Of a stretch of DNA of 30,835 nt, positions 17,614 through 26,273 are shown piece by piece. A program made the translations under genes and the position numbers. The notes beneath the pieces were generated by a model. That model was not told where the DNA came from. It ran no database searches and worked only from the letters and a program-made list of their open reading frames with translations. Each line of letters opens with the position of its first letter. Positions within the stretch are counted from its first letter, which is position 1. Location of the stretch: assembly GCA_964450355.1 (NCBI GenBank), contig CAYVDH010000021.1, forward strand, positions 1-30,835. The letters are read 5' to 3'. The DNA comes from CAYVDH01 sp964450355 (lineage in GTDB: Bacteria > Bacteroidota > Bacteroidia > NS11-12g > UBA955).

Positions 17614-20600
17614 ATGAAACCAAATTGTATTATCAAAACAGCAATGTTTGCTGTTGCCCTATTTATGGGCAATTTGCAAGCGAGGGAAATTCAAAATTTA
17701 CTTAGCAAAAATCCCTCAAATCAATCTAAATCTTCTAATCCTACAGAATTTTCCAACACCTGTAAAGCTGCCTCTCAAAGTGCTGACCTAGACATTAATA
17801 ATGTTAGGGCCAAAATTTTAAATGGTGGAGACATGTGGTGGGATTTAAACAACCCCAAGTACGAAATCCCAAAAGTTACAGATGCAAATACTGTAAGAAA
17901 AAACGCATTGTTTGCTGGCGCTTTATGGTTAGGTGGAATAAGTAAAGGCGATGGCAATTTAAAGTTGGCTGCCATGACCTACAGAACATTTGGCAATGAT
18001 TTTTTTCCAGGTACGTTAGATTTAAACAATGTTAATACAGAACCAAACAGATGTGAAGCTTGGGACAAAATTTTTAAAATAACTAGAGAAGATTTGTTAT
18101 TGCAAGAAAAATCCAAAAACAGTGAGTTGAACGAAAACGTATTGTTGTGGCCAGCTTATGGAAATGCTAATAACCCAATGTTTAGTAATCAAACTAGCAG
18201 CTTAGCTCCCTTTTTTGATTTAAATAACAATGGAATTTATGAACCTTATCTTGGCGATTATGCAATTCTCGATGAAAACAGAGATCCCCTAAAAAATTTA
18301 CCTAAAGATCAACCAGACCAAATGCTGTGGTATGTTTACAATGACAAAGGAAATATACACTCTGAAACTGGTGGGATTCCTATAGGTGTGGAATTGCAAA
18401 CAACTGCATTTGCTTTTGCTACAAATGATGAAATCAATAACATGACATTTTATAGAACAAAAATTGTAAATAGAGGATTTGAAACTATTGAAGAAACATA
18501 TTTTGGTCAATGGGTGGACCCAGATTTAGGCAATTATTCAGATGATTATGTTGGTTGTGATGTGGGAAGAAGTTTAGGTTATTGCTACAATGGTGATGAC
18601 AATGATGAAGGTGTGCTAGGTTATGGATTAAATCCTCCTAGCATTGGCGTTGATTTTTTTGAGGGACCACTTGATGACCAAGGCAATCAACTTGGCATGA
18701 GTACTTTTATTGTTTACAACAATTCAGGGTTATACAACGGTGACCCAAGAAATGCAAATGAATATTACAATTATTTAAAAGGCAGTTTTAGAAATGGTCA
18801 AAGCATGTCTTTTTTAGGTAAAAACACAAAATATGCCTATGATGATGGGACCAATCCAGACCCAAGTTTTCCAAAAAATTGGAATGAGAGAACTGCTGGT
18901 AATCAGCCTGGAGATAGAAGATTTTTACAATCATCAGGACCTTTCACTTTGTTGCCTGGCGCTACTCAAAAAGTAACAGTAGGTGTTGTTTGGGCTAAAA
19001 CAACATTAGGTGGTGCAACAGGATCATTAAATTTACTGAAAGTAGCAAGCGACAAAGCACAAAAGTTATTTAATAATAAATTTGATTTAGCAGATGGTCC
19101 TGAACCTCCTATAGTAGAAATTCAAGAACTTGAAAACGAATTGATATTAAAATTACTAAATACAGAAGCTACAGAGAAATACAAAGAGAACATTAAAAAT
19201 GAAAAAAACCAATTAATTGATTACAGATTTCAAGGGTACTTAATTTACCAATTGAAAGATGGTTCAGTTTCAAATTCGGATTTAGAAAACATAGAAAAAG
19301 CTAGATTAGTAGCACAGTGTGATGTGATAGACAATACCAGTATTTTAATCAACAAAGAATACGATGCAACAGTTTCTGCCGATATTCCTAAATTAAAAGT
19401 AGATGGCGCTAATAAAGGAATTTTTCATACTTTAAGTTTAAAAGAAGATGCCTTTGCAACAGGTTCAAATAAATCATTGGTAGATTTTAAAACCTATTAT
19501 TATTTAATTTTAGCTTATGGTTTTCCATCTAATGATATCACTAAAAATGAAGCAATTCAATTTTTGCCGGGTAGAAATACTGTCAAACTAATTGGTGTTC
19601 CTCATAAAACAGACCCTGAATTTTTTGGAAGTAAAATAAATAGTCAATACGGGGATGGACCTATTTTAAAACAAATATCTGGAAGAGGAAATGGTGGTCA
19701 AATTCTAGAATTCAGCAAAGAAACCATCAATGAAATATTGACTAATGGCAAATCTGTTAACCCAGTGTATATTGGTGGAAAAGGTCCAGTAAAAATAAAA
19801 ATTGTTGATCCACTATTGGTTCCTAACGCCAATTTTCAATTTGAATTCATTGAACCTGCCAATGTAAAGGTAGAGCCAAAGGGAAAATATTTAATCCAAG
19901 ATTCTATATCCTCGAGAAGCTATTGGAAACTTACTAATCTTACATCAGGAGATGTTGTGTATTCTGAAACTACCATTGAACAAAAAAATGAAACAATGGA
20001 AGGAAGAGAACAAATAGGTGGTAACATTAAAAAAAATAAAAATTTAAAAGATTGGGGGCTTGCTGTTGAGATTCAACAAGTACCTACCCCACTATTTAAT
20101 CCATACGATGAATTAAACAATGGGTTGCTTGGATACGATGTAAAATTTGCTGACGAAACAAATAAATGGTTAACTGCACTTATGGACAATGACCAAATAA
20201 GTAATTCTCCCTTAAACTGGATTCGTTCAGGGATACATAATTTAAACGAAGCTGATGTTTATTCTAAAGACAGAGGTTATGAATATGATATGAATCATAT
20301 TGGTATTGATGCTTTAGACCCTTATGAAAATTTTGAAAAAATATGGGATAGAAGAATTGCCCCATATTTTATGTGTTCTAATGTAAATGAAACTGGCCCA
20401 AATGGTGAAAGATTATATAATTTAGCATGGGACAAAGGAAGCATTGAGGATAATCCATTTTCTGAATTAGCTAGCGTACAATTAGTCATTACTCAAGATG
20501 TTAGACAATGGACTAAATGCGTGGTATTAGAAATGGGCGAGGATAAAAAAACTACTGAAGGCAACATGGAAAAGTTTAACATGCGCTATCAGTTTTCTAA

Positions 20601-21501
20601 AACTCCTACACACGATGGCAATGGCAACTTAACTGGTTGGATTACCAGTACTACAGACATGGGCAGAAGTTATTTTCCCGGGTATGCTATTAATTTAGAA
20701 ACCGGTGAACGATTAAATATTATGTTTGGTGAAGACTCCCATTTAAAAGATGAAAATGGAAGTGATATGTTATGGAACCCAACTTCAAATTTAGTACAAG
20801 GAAACACTTTTACTATGGGAGGAAAACACACTGTTTACATCATGGGGAGTTATGCTGGATTGCCAAACAGAAGTTATTATGGTCCAACTTATGACGAAGG
20901 CCAAGATTATCAAAAAATATTGACTTGTAAAGTGGATGAAAGTCCTTCTCAAAATGAGAAAAGAAAGGTATTTAGTCAAGCTATGTGGGTAATTCCTGCA
21001 ATGACATCTAGCAATCAATATGTAGTAAACAATGGAGTACCACCTTCCGAAGTAAGTATAAGTATTTACATGAGTAAACCATACACCAAAAAAAATGGAG
21101 AAGTAACTGATGAAGCATTGCCAAAATACACTTTTAACACTCAAAATGTAAAACATGAAAACAGTGTGGAAACCGGTAAAAAATCTACCAATATAATCAA
21201 CATTGTTCCAAATCCGTATTATGGCTCCTCTGGCTATGAGTCAAGTTCAATAGACAACAAAGTTAAAATAACTAATTTACCTCCTAAAGCTACTATTTCT
21301 ATTTACACTTTAAGTGGTACTTTAGTTCGCAGAATCAAAAAAGATGATTTATTAACTTGGTCTGATTGGGACTTGAAAAACGACAACAGAGTTCCTATTG
21401 CAAGCGGATTTTACATCATCCATGTAGATTGTGGCGACCTAGGTGAAAAAATATTGAAATGGTATGGCGTTATGAGACAATTAGACTTGGATACTTATTA
21501 A
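17614..21501 (+). CDS. Large secreted surface protein B with T9SS-type C-terminal domain (paralogue of A)
   Basis: Paralogue of large protein A over its full length, 1295 residues. The signal peptide has 23 residues and ends at NLQA|RE. The conserved blocks are the same: SADLDINNVR, GGDMWWDLNNPKYEIPKV, TAFAFATNDEINNMTFY, YNGDDNDEGVLGYG and WIRSG. A calcium-loop-like DLNNNGIYEP segment is clearer here than in A. The codons have drifted widely from A, so the duplication is not recent, except for the identical last 225 bases. It starts 227 bases after the PorV-like gene and ends 16 bases before receptor B, so it probably heads its own two-gene operon. Gene order relative to its receptor is the reverse of copy A. 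Function unknown; surface export through T9SS is inferred from the C-terminal domain and neighbours. Confidence 0.8.
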   Translation: MKPNCIIKTAMFAVALFMGNLQAREIQNLLSKNPSNQSKSSNPTEFSNTCKAASQSADLDINNVRAKILNGGDMWWDLNNPKYEIPKVTDANTVRKNALFAGALWLGGISKGDGNLKLAAMTYRTFGNDFFPGTLDLNNVNTEPNRCEAWDKIFKITREDLLLQEKSKNSELNENVLLWPAYGNANNPMFSNQTSSLAPFFDLNNNGIYEPYLGDYAILDENRDPLKNLPKDQPDQMLWYVYNDKGNIHSETGGIPIGVELQTTAFAFATNDEINNMTFYRTKIVNRGFETIEETYFGQWVDPDLGNYSDDYVGCDVGRSLGYCYNGDDNDEGVLGYGLNPPSIGVDFFEGPLDDQGNQLGMSTFIVYNNSGLYNGDPRNANEYYNYLKGSFRNGQSMSFLGKNTKYAYDDGTNPDPSFPKNWNERTAGNQPGDRRFLQSSGPFTLLPGATQKVTVGVVWAKTTLGGATGSLNLLKVASDKAQKLFNNKFDLADGPEPPIVEIQELENELILKLLNTEATEKYKENIKNEKNQLIDYRFQGYLIYQLKDGSVSNSDLENIEKARLVAQCDVIDNTSILINKEYDATVSADIPKLKVDGANKGIFHTLSLKEDAFATGSNKSLVDFKTYYYLILAYGFPSNDITKNEAIQFLPGRNTVKLIGVPHKTDPEFFGSKINSQYGDGPILKQISGRGNGGQILEFSKETINEILTNGKSVNPVYIGGKGPVKIKIVDPLLVPNANFQFEFIEPANVKVEPKGKYLIQDSISSRSYWKLTNLTSGDVVYSETTIEQKNETMEGREQIGGNIKKNKNLKDWGLAVEIQQVPTPLFNPYDELNNGLLGYDVKFADETNKWLTALMDNDQISNSPLNWIRSGIHNLNEADVYSKDRGYEYDMNHIGIDALDPYENFEKIWDRRIAPYFMCSNVNETGPNGERLYNLAWDKGSIEDNPFSELASVQLVITQDVRQWTKCVVLEMGEDKKTTEGNMEKFNMRYQFSKTPTHDGNGNLTGWITSTTDMGRSYFPGYAINLETGERLNIMFGEDSHLKDENGSDMLWNPTSNLVQGNTFTMGGKHTVYIMGSYAGLPNRSYYGPTYDEGQDYQKILTCKVDESPSQNEKRKVFSQAMWVIPAMTSSNQYVVNNGVPPSEVSISIYMSKPYTKKNGEVTDEALPKYTFNTQNVKHENSVETGKKSTNIINIVPNPYYGSSGYESSSIDNKVKITNLPPKATISIYTLSGTLVRRIKKDDLLTWSDWDLKNDNRVPIASGFYIIHVDCGDLGEKILKWYGVMRQLDLDTY
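21277..21501 (+). repeat. Copy 2 of the 225-bp perfect direct repeat at the 3' end of large gene B
   Basis: Identical to 15957-16181, in the same reading frame (codon 1222 to the stop) and the same orientation, 5320 bases further on. Recombination between the two copies would remove the PorV-like gene and the body of large gene B while leaving an intact large gene A. Confidence 0.98.
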
Positions 21502-21517
21502 ATAAATATTAAAAATT

Positions 21518-24500
21518 ATGTTACAAAAAATCATCATCATTGGAATAGCTATGCTTGTATCAAGCTATTTCAAACCTTTGAAAGCTCAATCGAATTTGGG
21601 CAATATCAGAGGTATTGTTAAAAATCAAGGAGATACTTTATTAGACAGTGTCGATGTCAAATTATTTGACATTAACAATCCTAAAGTAATTTACGCCAGT
21701 GTGTTGACAGAGAAAAATGGCAGTTTTACTTTCTCAAATATCAACCCCGGTAGTTATCAAATCATTTGTACAAAGAATCAATTTAATGAATCCAGAACAG
21801 ACACCTTTGAAGTTTATGCAGGAAAAACAATTTATTTTAATAAAGAAAAAACAATCAAACTCAATCACCTCTTTCATAAATTAAATACCATTAAAGTAAA
21901 TGGAACAATTATTAAAAAACCGATTACAGATAAATTACCAAAAACAAGAGATGAAATATTTAAAACAGCTTTAGGACCTATTTCTATTATTGGTCAATCA
22001 TCGGGGGTAGTTCAAACTCCTGGTGGACTTAGTAGCAGAGGCTCCAGAGTAGATGGAACACAAGTTTTTGTTGATGGAATCAGGGTACTGAATAGCAATT
22101 TTTCTAGCGGTATGTTAGGTTATGTGGACAATTATCAATCGGGTATCTCTGCTCAATATGGAGATTTTACAGGTATGGCAATTTCTATTTTAACAAAAGG
22201 TGGTAGCATTACCTCACATAAATCAAATCGTTTTGATGTCGTTTCATCGAGCTTATTCAATCCCTTTCACCTCAATTCAATCGATTTATATCACAGCACT
22301 CCTATCTTATTCAAAGTAAATCCTGAATATGTAAAAGGGAATAGTGACATTAAAAAAATTGCCATAGCATCTATGCACCTTGGTGGCCAATTTAATTATC
22401 AAAAGGATGTTCCTTCTTTTATAGGTTATCAAGTAATAAAACCTGAAAAATTAGATGAAATTGAAAAACAACCATTGATTGTGAATCAAAGTGGCTCCTA
22501 TGTTCACGCTGCAAATTATTTGACTGAAAATGATTTTAACACAGAAAAAGTAAGACCAAATGCTGCATCCATGTCTGGTTCAGCTCAAGTTAAATTCGAT
22601 ATCAAACTAAACAAATACTGTTTACTAACTTCATTTTCTAATTTTAATTATGCTCAATCAAGTTCTAGTGGCAACAACATCATGGCATACAAAAACAATC
22701 CATTCAGAACAAGTTATGATGTATTAACATACCTAAGATACGACCAAAAATTCAAAGAACCTGATGCCAATAAGAAAGAAAAGTCAACGACTCTCAACAA
22801 CACTTTTTTAAGCGCTAGAATAGATTATCAATCTTCTTGGAGCAAAGTTCAAGACAGAGAATTTAAAGACCAAATTTTCAAGTATGGATATTTAGGACAG
22901 TTCAAACATTACAATACTGAATTTTATTCCTATTACGGCAATTTAAATAACCCTTCCACCCCTACTAAAAAAATGATAGATCAAAATGGCGATACCGTTT
23001 ATTTAAGAAATTTTTGGGAACAAACTGGATTTAGAGATACTGCTGTTAGATTTGTGCAAGCGGATATCAATAAGGTAAGGGGCAATTACACGAAATTGAT
23101 TTTTGATAAAGCGCATGACGAAGGCAGAACAATAAGCAGCGATGTAGATATTTTACAAAATTTAGGACTATTAAATGGTTATAACCCAGTAAACATCTAC
23201 TCATTATGGAACTCACCCGGTACCATGATGGCAGGACAAGGAACACAAACATCTAATTACAGTAAAAGACAAGTAGAAAGATACGGATTATATGCCATGT
23301 TGGAAACAGAATTAAAAGGACCAGTAAAAAAAGACAAAGAAGACAAGGGACATGCTTTACAATTTGGATTGACATACGAACAAACAGTGTATAGAGGTTA
23401 CAGTTTAAATGCAAACAATTTATGGAGACAAATGAATTTGCTAGCTAATAATCACATTACAGAGTTAGACAAATCAAATCCTATTTTATCTTATGATGCC
23501 AATGGCATTTTTCAAGACACAGTAAGATACAACAGATTGATTAATTATAGTAATCAATCGGAATTTGACAAACAATTTAGACAATCATTAATCAAAAAAG
23601 GAGCATTGGACATCAATGGAAAACCAATTACAGAATCTACATATTTAGACATCAATTCATACAAACCTGAGGATTTTAATATCTCCATGTTTAGTGCCGA
23701 TGAATTATTGAATAATGGCAGTTCATTGGTTAATTATTACGGATACGATTACAAAGGTAATAAAATTAGAAAACGACCTTCCATTAATGATTTTATAAAT
23801 GACAAAAACAAAAGAAGCATAGGTGCATTTCAACCCATTTACACAGCTATGTGGTTTCAAGACAAATTCAATTTTAAAGATTTAGAATTCAATTTAGGAG
23901 TGCGAGTGGATAGGTACGATGCCAATCAATTAGTATTGAAAGACCCTTACTCCTTATACCCTATAAAAACAGCTGGCGAAGTAAGCTCTATCAATGGAAC
24001 TGAAGTGTATCATCCAGAGAACATAGAATCAGAATATGCCGTGTATGTAGATGATGTAAAAAATCCAAGTAAAATTTTAGGTTATAGAAAAGAGAACGAT
24101 TGGTACGATGCTAACGGCAATAAATTAGCCAATCCTGATTTGATAGCAAATAACACCAGCAATGGAAAAATTGCACCATATTTAGTGGACCCAAACAATC
24201 AAAACATAACTGAAAATTCATTTAAAGACTACAAACCAAAAGTGCACATTTCACCTAGGGTATCATTTAATTTTCCTTTAAATAAAAACAGTGTTTTTTA
24301 TGCCAGTTATGATGTATTGACACAAAGACCTAATGCTGATGCAAGTTTTTTAACCATAGACGATTATTACTACATGACACAAAAAGCAAGCAACACTCTA
24401 GCGAATCCTGCACTTAATTCTAGAATTACCAACGATTATCAAATAGGTTACAAACAACGTTTTAAAGACAATATTGAAATAGGATTAATAAGTTATTATA

Positions 24501-25327
24501 GAGAAACAAAAAACGATGTTGCTATTTTTCAGTACAATCACGCCTATCCAATGACTTATATCAGTTATAACAACATTGATTTTTCTACAGTCAAAGGTTT
24601 CATTGCTGAAGCTCAAATTAAAGCTAAAAACAACATGACTATCAATGGAAATTACACATTGCAGTTTGCTGATGGAACTGGCTCTAACATCAATTCACAA
24701 AGAGCATTAATAGCGAGCAATCAACCCAATTTAAGATCTTTATTTCCTATGGGAAATTTAGACATCAGACATCAATTAAAAACCATTATTAATTGGGAAT
24801 TTTTTGATAGCAAAATTAAGGGCAATAGAAAAGAATACAAAGGACCAATGACAGGTAAAATTATGTGGTTAAAAAACACCAATTTTAATTTCACTTTGGT
24901 TGCATCATCAGGATTACCTTACACTGCTACTTCCAAAGCTGTTCAACAAGGTTCGGCAGATAGAGCTCCAATAAAAGGGACTCCTTTTGGATCAAGATTG
25001 CCTTGGCAATTTAACTCCAGCATGAGCATTCAAAAAAACATCCCAATCAGATGGGTAAGTAACATAAATGGAAAAGGCAAGGGTGCTTACTTCCAATTGT
25101 ATTTATCTGTTGACAATTTACTGAACAGAAGAAATGTCAACTTTGTGTGGCCATATACAGGCTCAGCAATCAACGATGGGTATTTAAATTCTCCTCAGGG
25201 TCAACAAGCCATTAATAACCAATTGAATGCCAACTCATATCAATATTTTTACAACACTTCTGTTGACAATGTATATAATTACCAAGCTCCAAGATTTAGT
25301 AGAATTGGTGGTAGATTTTATTTTTAA
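21518..25327 (+). CDS. Large TonB-dependent receptor B (paralogue of receptor A)
   Basis: Outer-membrane receptor of 1269 residues paralogous to receptor A throughout. Signal peptide ends at about Ala23 (LKA|Q). A carboxypeptidase-like domain (GNIRGIVKNQGDTLLDSVDV) precedes the plug, which has LSSRGSRVDGTQVFVDGIRV and GISAQYGDFTGMAISILTKGG. The barrel shares long stretches with A, for example FWEQTGFRDTA, NGYNPVNIYSLWN and LQFADGTGSNINSQRAL, and ends in GGRFYF. The N-terminal domain is the most diverged part. It starts 16 bases after large gene B, so the two are cotranscribed. Conserved pairing of one receptor with one large secreted protein in both copies suggests the two proteins work together; the nature of that work is not visible. 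Confidence 0.88.
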   Translation: MLQKIIIIGIAMLVSSYFKPLKAQSNLGNIRGIVKNQGDTLLDSVDVKLFDINNPKVIYASVLTEKNGSFTFSNINPGSYQIICTKNQFNESRTDTFEVYAGKTIYFNKEKTIKLNHLFHKLNTIKVNGTIIKKPITDKLPKTRDEIFKTALGPISIIGQSSGVVQTPGGLSSRGSRVDGTQVFVDGIRVLNSNFSSGMLGYVDNYQSGISAQYGDFTGMAISILTKGGSITSHKSNRFDVVSSSLFNPFHLNSIDLYHSTPILFKVNPEYVKGNSDIKKIAIASMHLGGQFNYQKDVPSFIGYQVIKPEKLDEIEKQPLIVNQSGSYVHAANYLTENDFNTEKVRPNAASMSGSAQVKFDIKLNKYCLLTSFSNFNYAQSSSSGNNIMAYKNNPFRTSYDVLTYLRYDQKFKEPDANKKEKSTTLNNTFLSARIDYQSSWSKVQDREFKDQIFKYGYLGQFKHYNTEFYSYYGNLNNPSTPTKKMIDQNGDTVYLRNFWEQTGFRDTAVRFVQADINKVRGNYTKLIFDKAHDEGRTISSDVDILQNLGLLNGYNPVNIYSLWNSPGTMMAGQGTQTSNYSKRQVERYGLYAMLETELKGPVKKDKEDKGHALQFGLTYEQTVYRGYSLNANNLWRQMNLLANNHITELDKSNPILSYDANGIFQDTVRYNRLINYSNQSEFDKQFRQSLIKKGALDINGKPITESTYLDINSYKPEDFNISMFSADELLNNGSSLVNYYGYDYKGNKIRKRPSINDFINDKNKRSIGAFQPIYTAMWFQDKFNFKDLEFNLGVRVDRYDANQLVLKDPYSLYPIKTAGEVSSINGTEVYHPENIESEYAVYVDDVKNPSKILGYRKENDWYDANGNKLANPDLIANNTSNGKIAPYLVDPNNQNITENSFKDYKPKVHISPRVSFNFPLNKNSVFYASYDVLTQRPNADASFLTIDDYYYMTQKASNTLANPALNSRITNDYQIGYKQRFKDNIEIGLISYYRETKNDVAIFQYNHAYPMTYISYNNIDFSTVKGFIAEAQIKAKNNMTINGNYTLQFADGTGSNINSQRALIASNQPNLRSLFPMGNLDIRHQLKTIINWEFFDSKIKGNRKEYKGPMTGKIMWLKNTNFNFTLVASSGLPYTATSKAVQQGSADRAPIKGTPFGSRLPWQFNSSMSIQKNIPIRWVSNINGKGKGAYFQLYLSVDNLLNRRNVNFVWPYTGSAINDGYLNSPQGQQAINNQLNANSYQYFYNTSVDNVYNYQAPRFSRIGGRFYF

Positions 25328-25339
25328 TTAATTTTTTTA

Positions 25340-25347
25340 TATCTTTG
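25340..25347 (+). promoter_or_regulatory. greA -7 promoter box
   Basis: TATCTTTG matches the Bacteroidota -7 consensus TAnnTTTG exactly. The expected -33 element about 20 bases upstream is only TTTT, so the promoter is incomplete by consensus. It would start transcription at about 25351-25354, inside the left arm of the following terminator-like hairpin. Confidence 0.6.
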
Positions 25348-25348
25348 C

Positions 25349-25386
25349 ATAAGTGCTTTCAATAACATGAAGGCACTTATTTTTTT
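25349..25386 (+). terminator. Intrinsic terminator between receptor B and greA, within the greA leader
   Basis: A 12-bp stem (ATAAGTGCTTTC at 25349-25360 with GAAGGCACTTAT at 25369-25380, one G-U pair, 8-base loop) is followed by at least six T residues. It is the clearest Rho-independent terminator in the window. It should end transcripts coming from the large-protein-B/receptor-B operon. Because a greA promoter box lies immediately before it, it may also act on greA transcripts. Confidence 0.85.
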
Positions 25387-25404
25387 ACTAAACATACAAA
25401 CATT

Positions 25405-25878
25405 ATGAGTGATATTGTTCATTTAACCAAAGAAGGATACGACAATTTAAAAAAAGAAATTGACCAATTAAAACGCGTACAAAGACCTGCCATTAGTGCT
25501 CAAATAGCTGAAGCTAGAGACAAAGGCGACTTATCTGAAAATGCGGAATACGATGCTGCCAAAGAAGCTCAAGGTTTGTTAGAGGCAAAAATTGCCAATT
25601 TAGAAAACATGCTTGGAAATGCTAGAATCATAGACGAAAGTAAGTTAGACACTAGCAAAGTCAACATTTTGAGCAAAGTAAAAGTAATGAATTTAAACTC
25701 AAAAAAAGAAATGGTTTACACCATTGTCTCAGAAAAAGAAGCCGACATTAAATCTGGCAAAATTTCAAGTAAATCGGCCATAGGTGCGGGTTTAATAGGC
25801 AAAGCCAAAGGCGATGAAGTAGAAATTCAAGTTCCTGCAGGTATAGTGAAATTAAAGATCGTATCTATCAGTTTATAA
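25405..25878 (+). CDS. greA: Transcription elongation factor GreA
   Basis: GreA enters the RNA polymerase secondary channel and stimulates cleavage of backtracked RNA. The 157-residue length is typical. The N-terminal coiled coil starts with YDNLKKEIDQLKRVQRP, and its tip carries the catalytic acidic pair in GDLSENAEYDAAKE (Asp42, Glu45). The C-terminal FKBP-like domain has SKSAIGAGLIGKAKGDEVEI. It is preceded by its own -7 box and a terminator-like hairpin, and the HIT-family gene follows 4 bases later, so the two are cotranscribed. Confidence 0.97.
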   Translation: MSDIVHLTKEGYDNLKKEIDQLKRVQRPAISAQIAEARDKGDLSENAEYDAAKEAQGLLEAKIANLENMLGNARIIDESKLDTSKVNILSKVKVMNLNSKKEMVYTIVSEKEADIKSGKISSKSAIGAGLIGKAKGDEVEIQVPAGIVKLKIVSISL

Positions 25879-25882
25879 TTTC

Positions 25883-26269
25883 ATGTCTTCCATATTTAAA
25901 AAAATAATAGATGGTGAAATTCCATGCTATAAAATTGCTGAAAACGAACAATTTTTAGCCTTTTTAGATGTCAACCCCCTAGCCGAAGGACATACCTTAG
26001 TCATTCCAAAACAAGAGATAGATTACATCTTTGATATGGATGATGCCTTGCTTGCGGACATGCATGTATTTGCTAAACAAGTAGCAAAGGCTATCAAACA
26101 AGCGATACCATGTACAAAAGTGGGCATGGCAGTGATTGGCTTAGAAGTGCCACATGCTCATATACATTTAGTTCCCATGAACAAAGTCTCTGACCTAAAC
26201 TTCAGCAAAGAAAGATTAAAAATCAGTGCTGAAAGGTATCAAGAAATTGTGAACTTGATTAAATTCTAA
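25883..26269 (+). CDS. HIT-family nucleotide hydrolase/transferase
   Basis: Histidine-triad protein of the Hint branch, which hydrolyses phosphoramidate or adenylated nucleotides. SIFKKIIDGEIPCYKI at the N-terminus and FLDVNPLAEGHTLVIPK are family hallmarks. The triad HAHIHLVP puts histidines at 91, 93 and 95; the middle one is the expected nucleophile. Length 128 is normal. It begins 4 bases after greA, an arrangement suggesting translation coupling. Its stop lies 4 bases from the stop of the convergent immunophilin gene. Exact substrate unknown. Confidence 0.93.
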   Translation: MSSIFKKIIDGEIPCYKIAENEQFLAFLDVNPLAEGHTLVIPKQEIDYIFDMDDALLADMHVFAKQVAKAIKQAIPCTKVGMAVIGLEVPHAHIHLVPMNKVSDLNFSKERLKISAERYQEIVNLIKF

Positions 26270-26273
26270 TTGC

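Noticed and set aside
20791..21156. Minus-strand open frame of 121 codons opposite large gene B
   Set aside because: Shadow of a conserved coding region, rich in Tyr, Phe and Cys as expected from antisense of AT-rich codons; no own ribosome-binding site.
15957..21501. Invertible or transposable element explanation for the 225-bp repeats
   Set aside because: The repeats are direct, coding and in frame, with no terminal inverted repeats, target duplications, recombinase or transposase gene nearby; inversion cannot occur between direct repeats.
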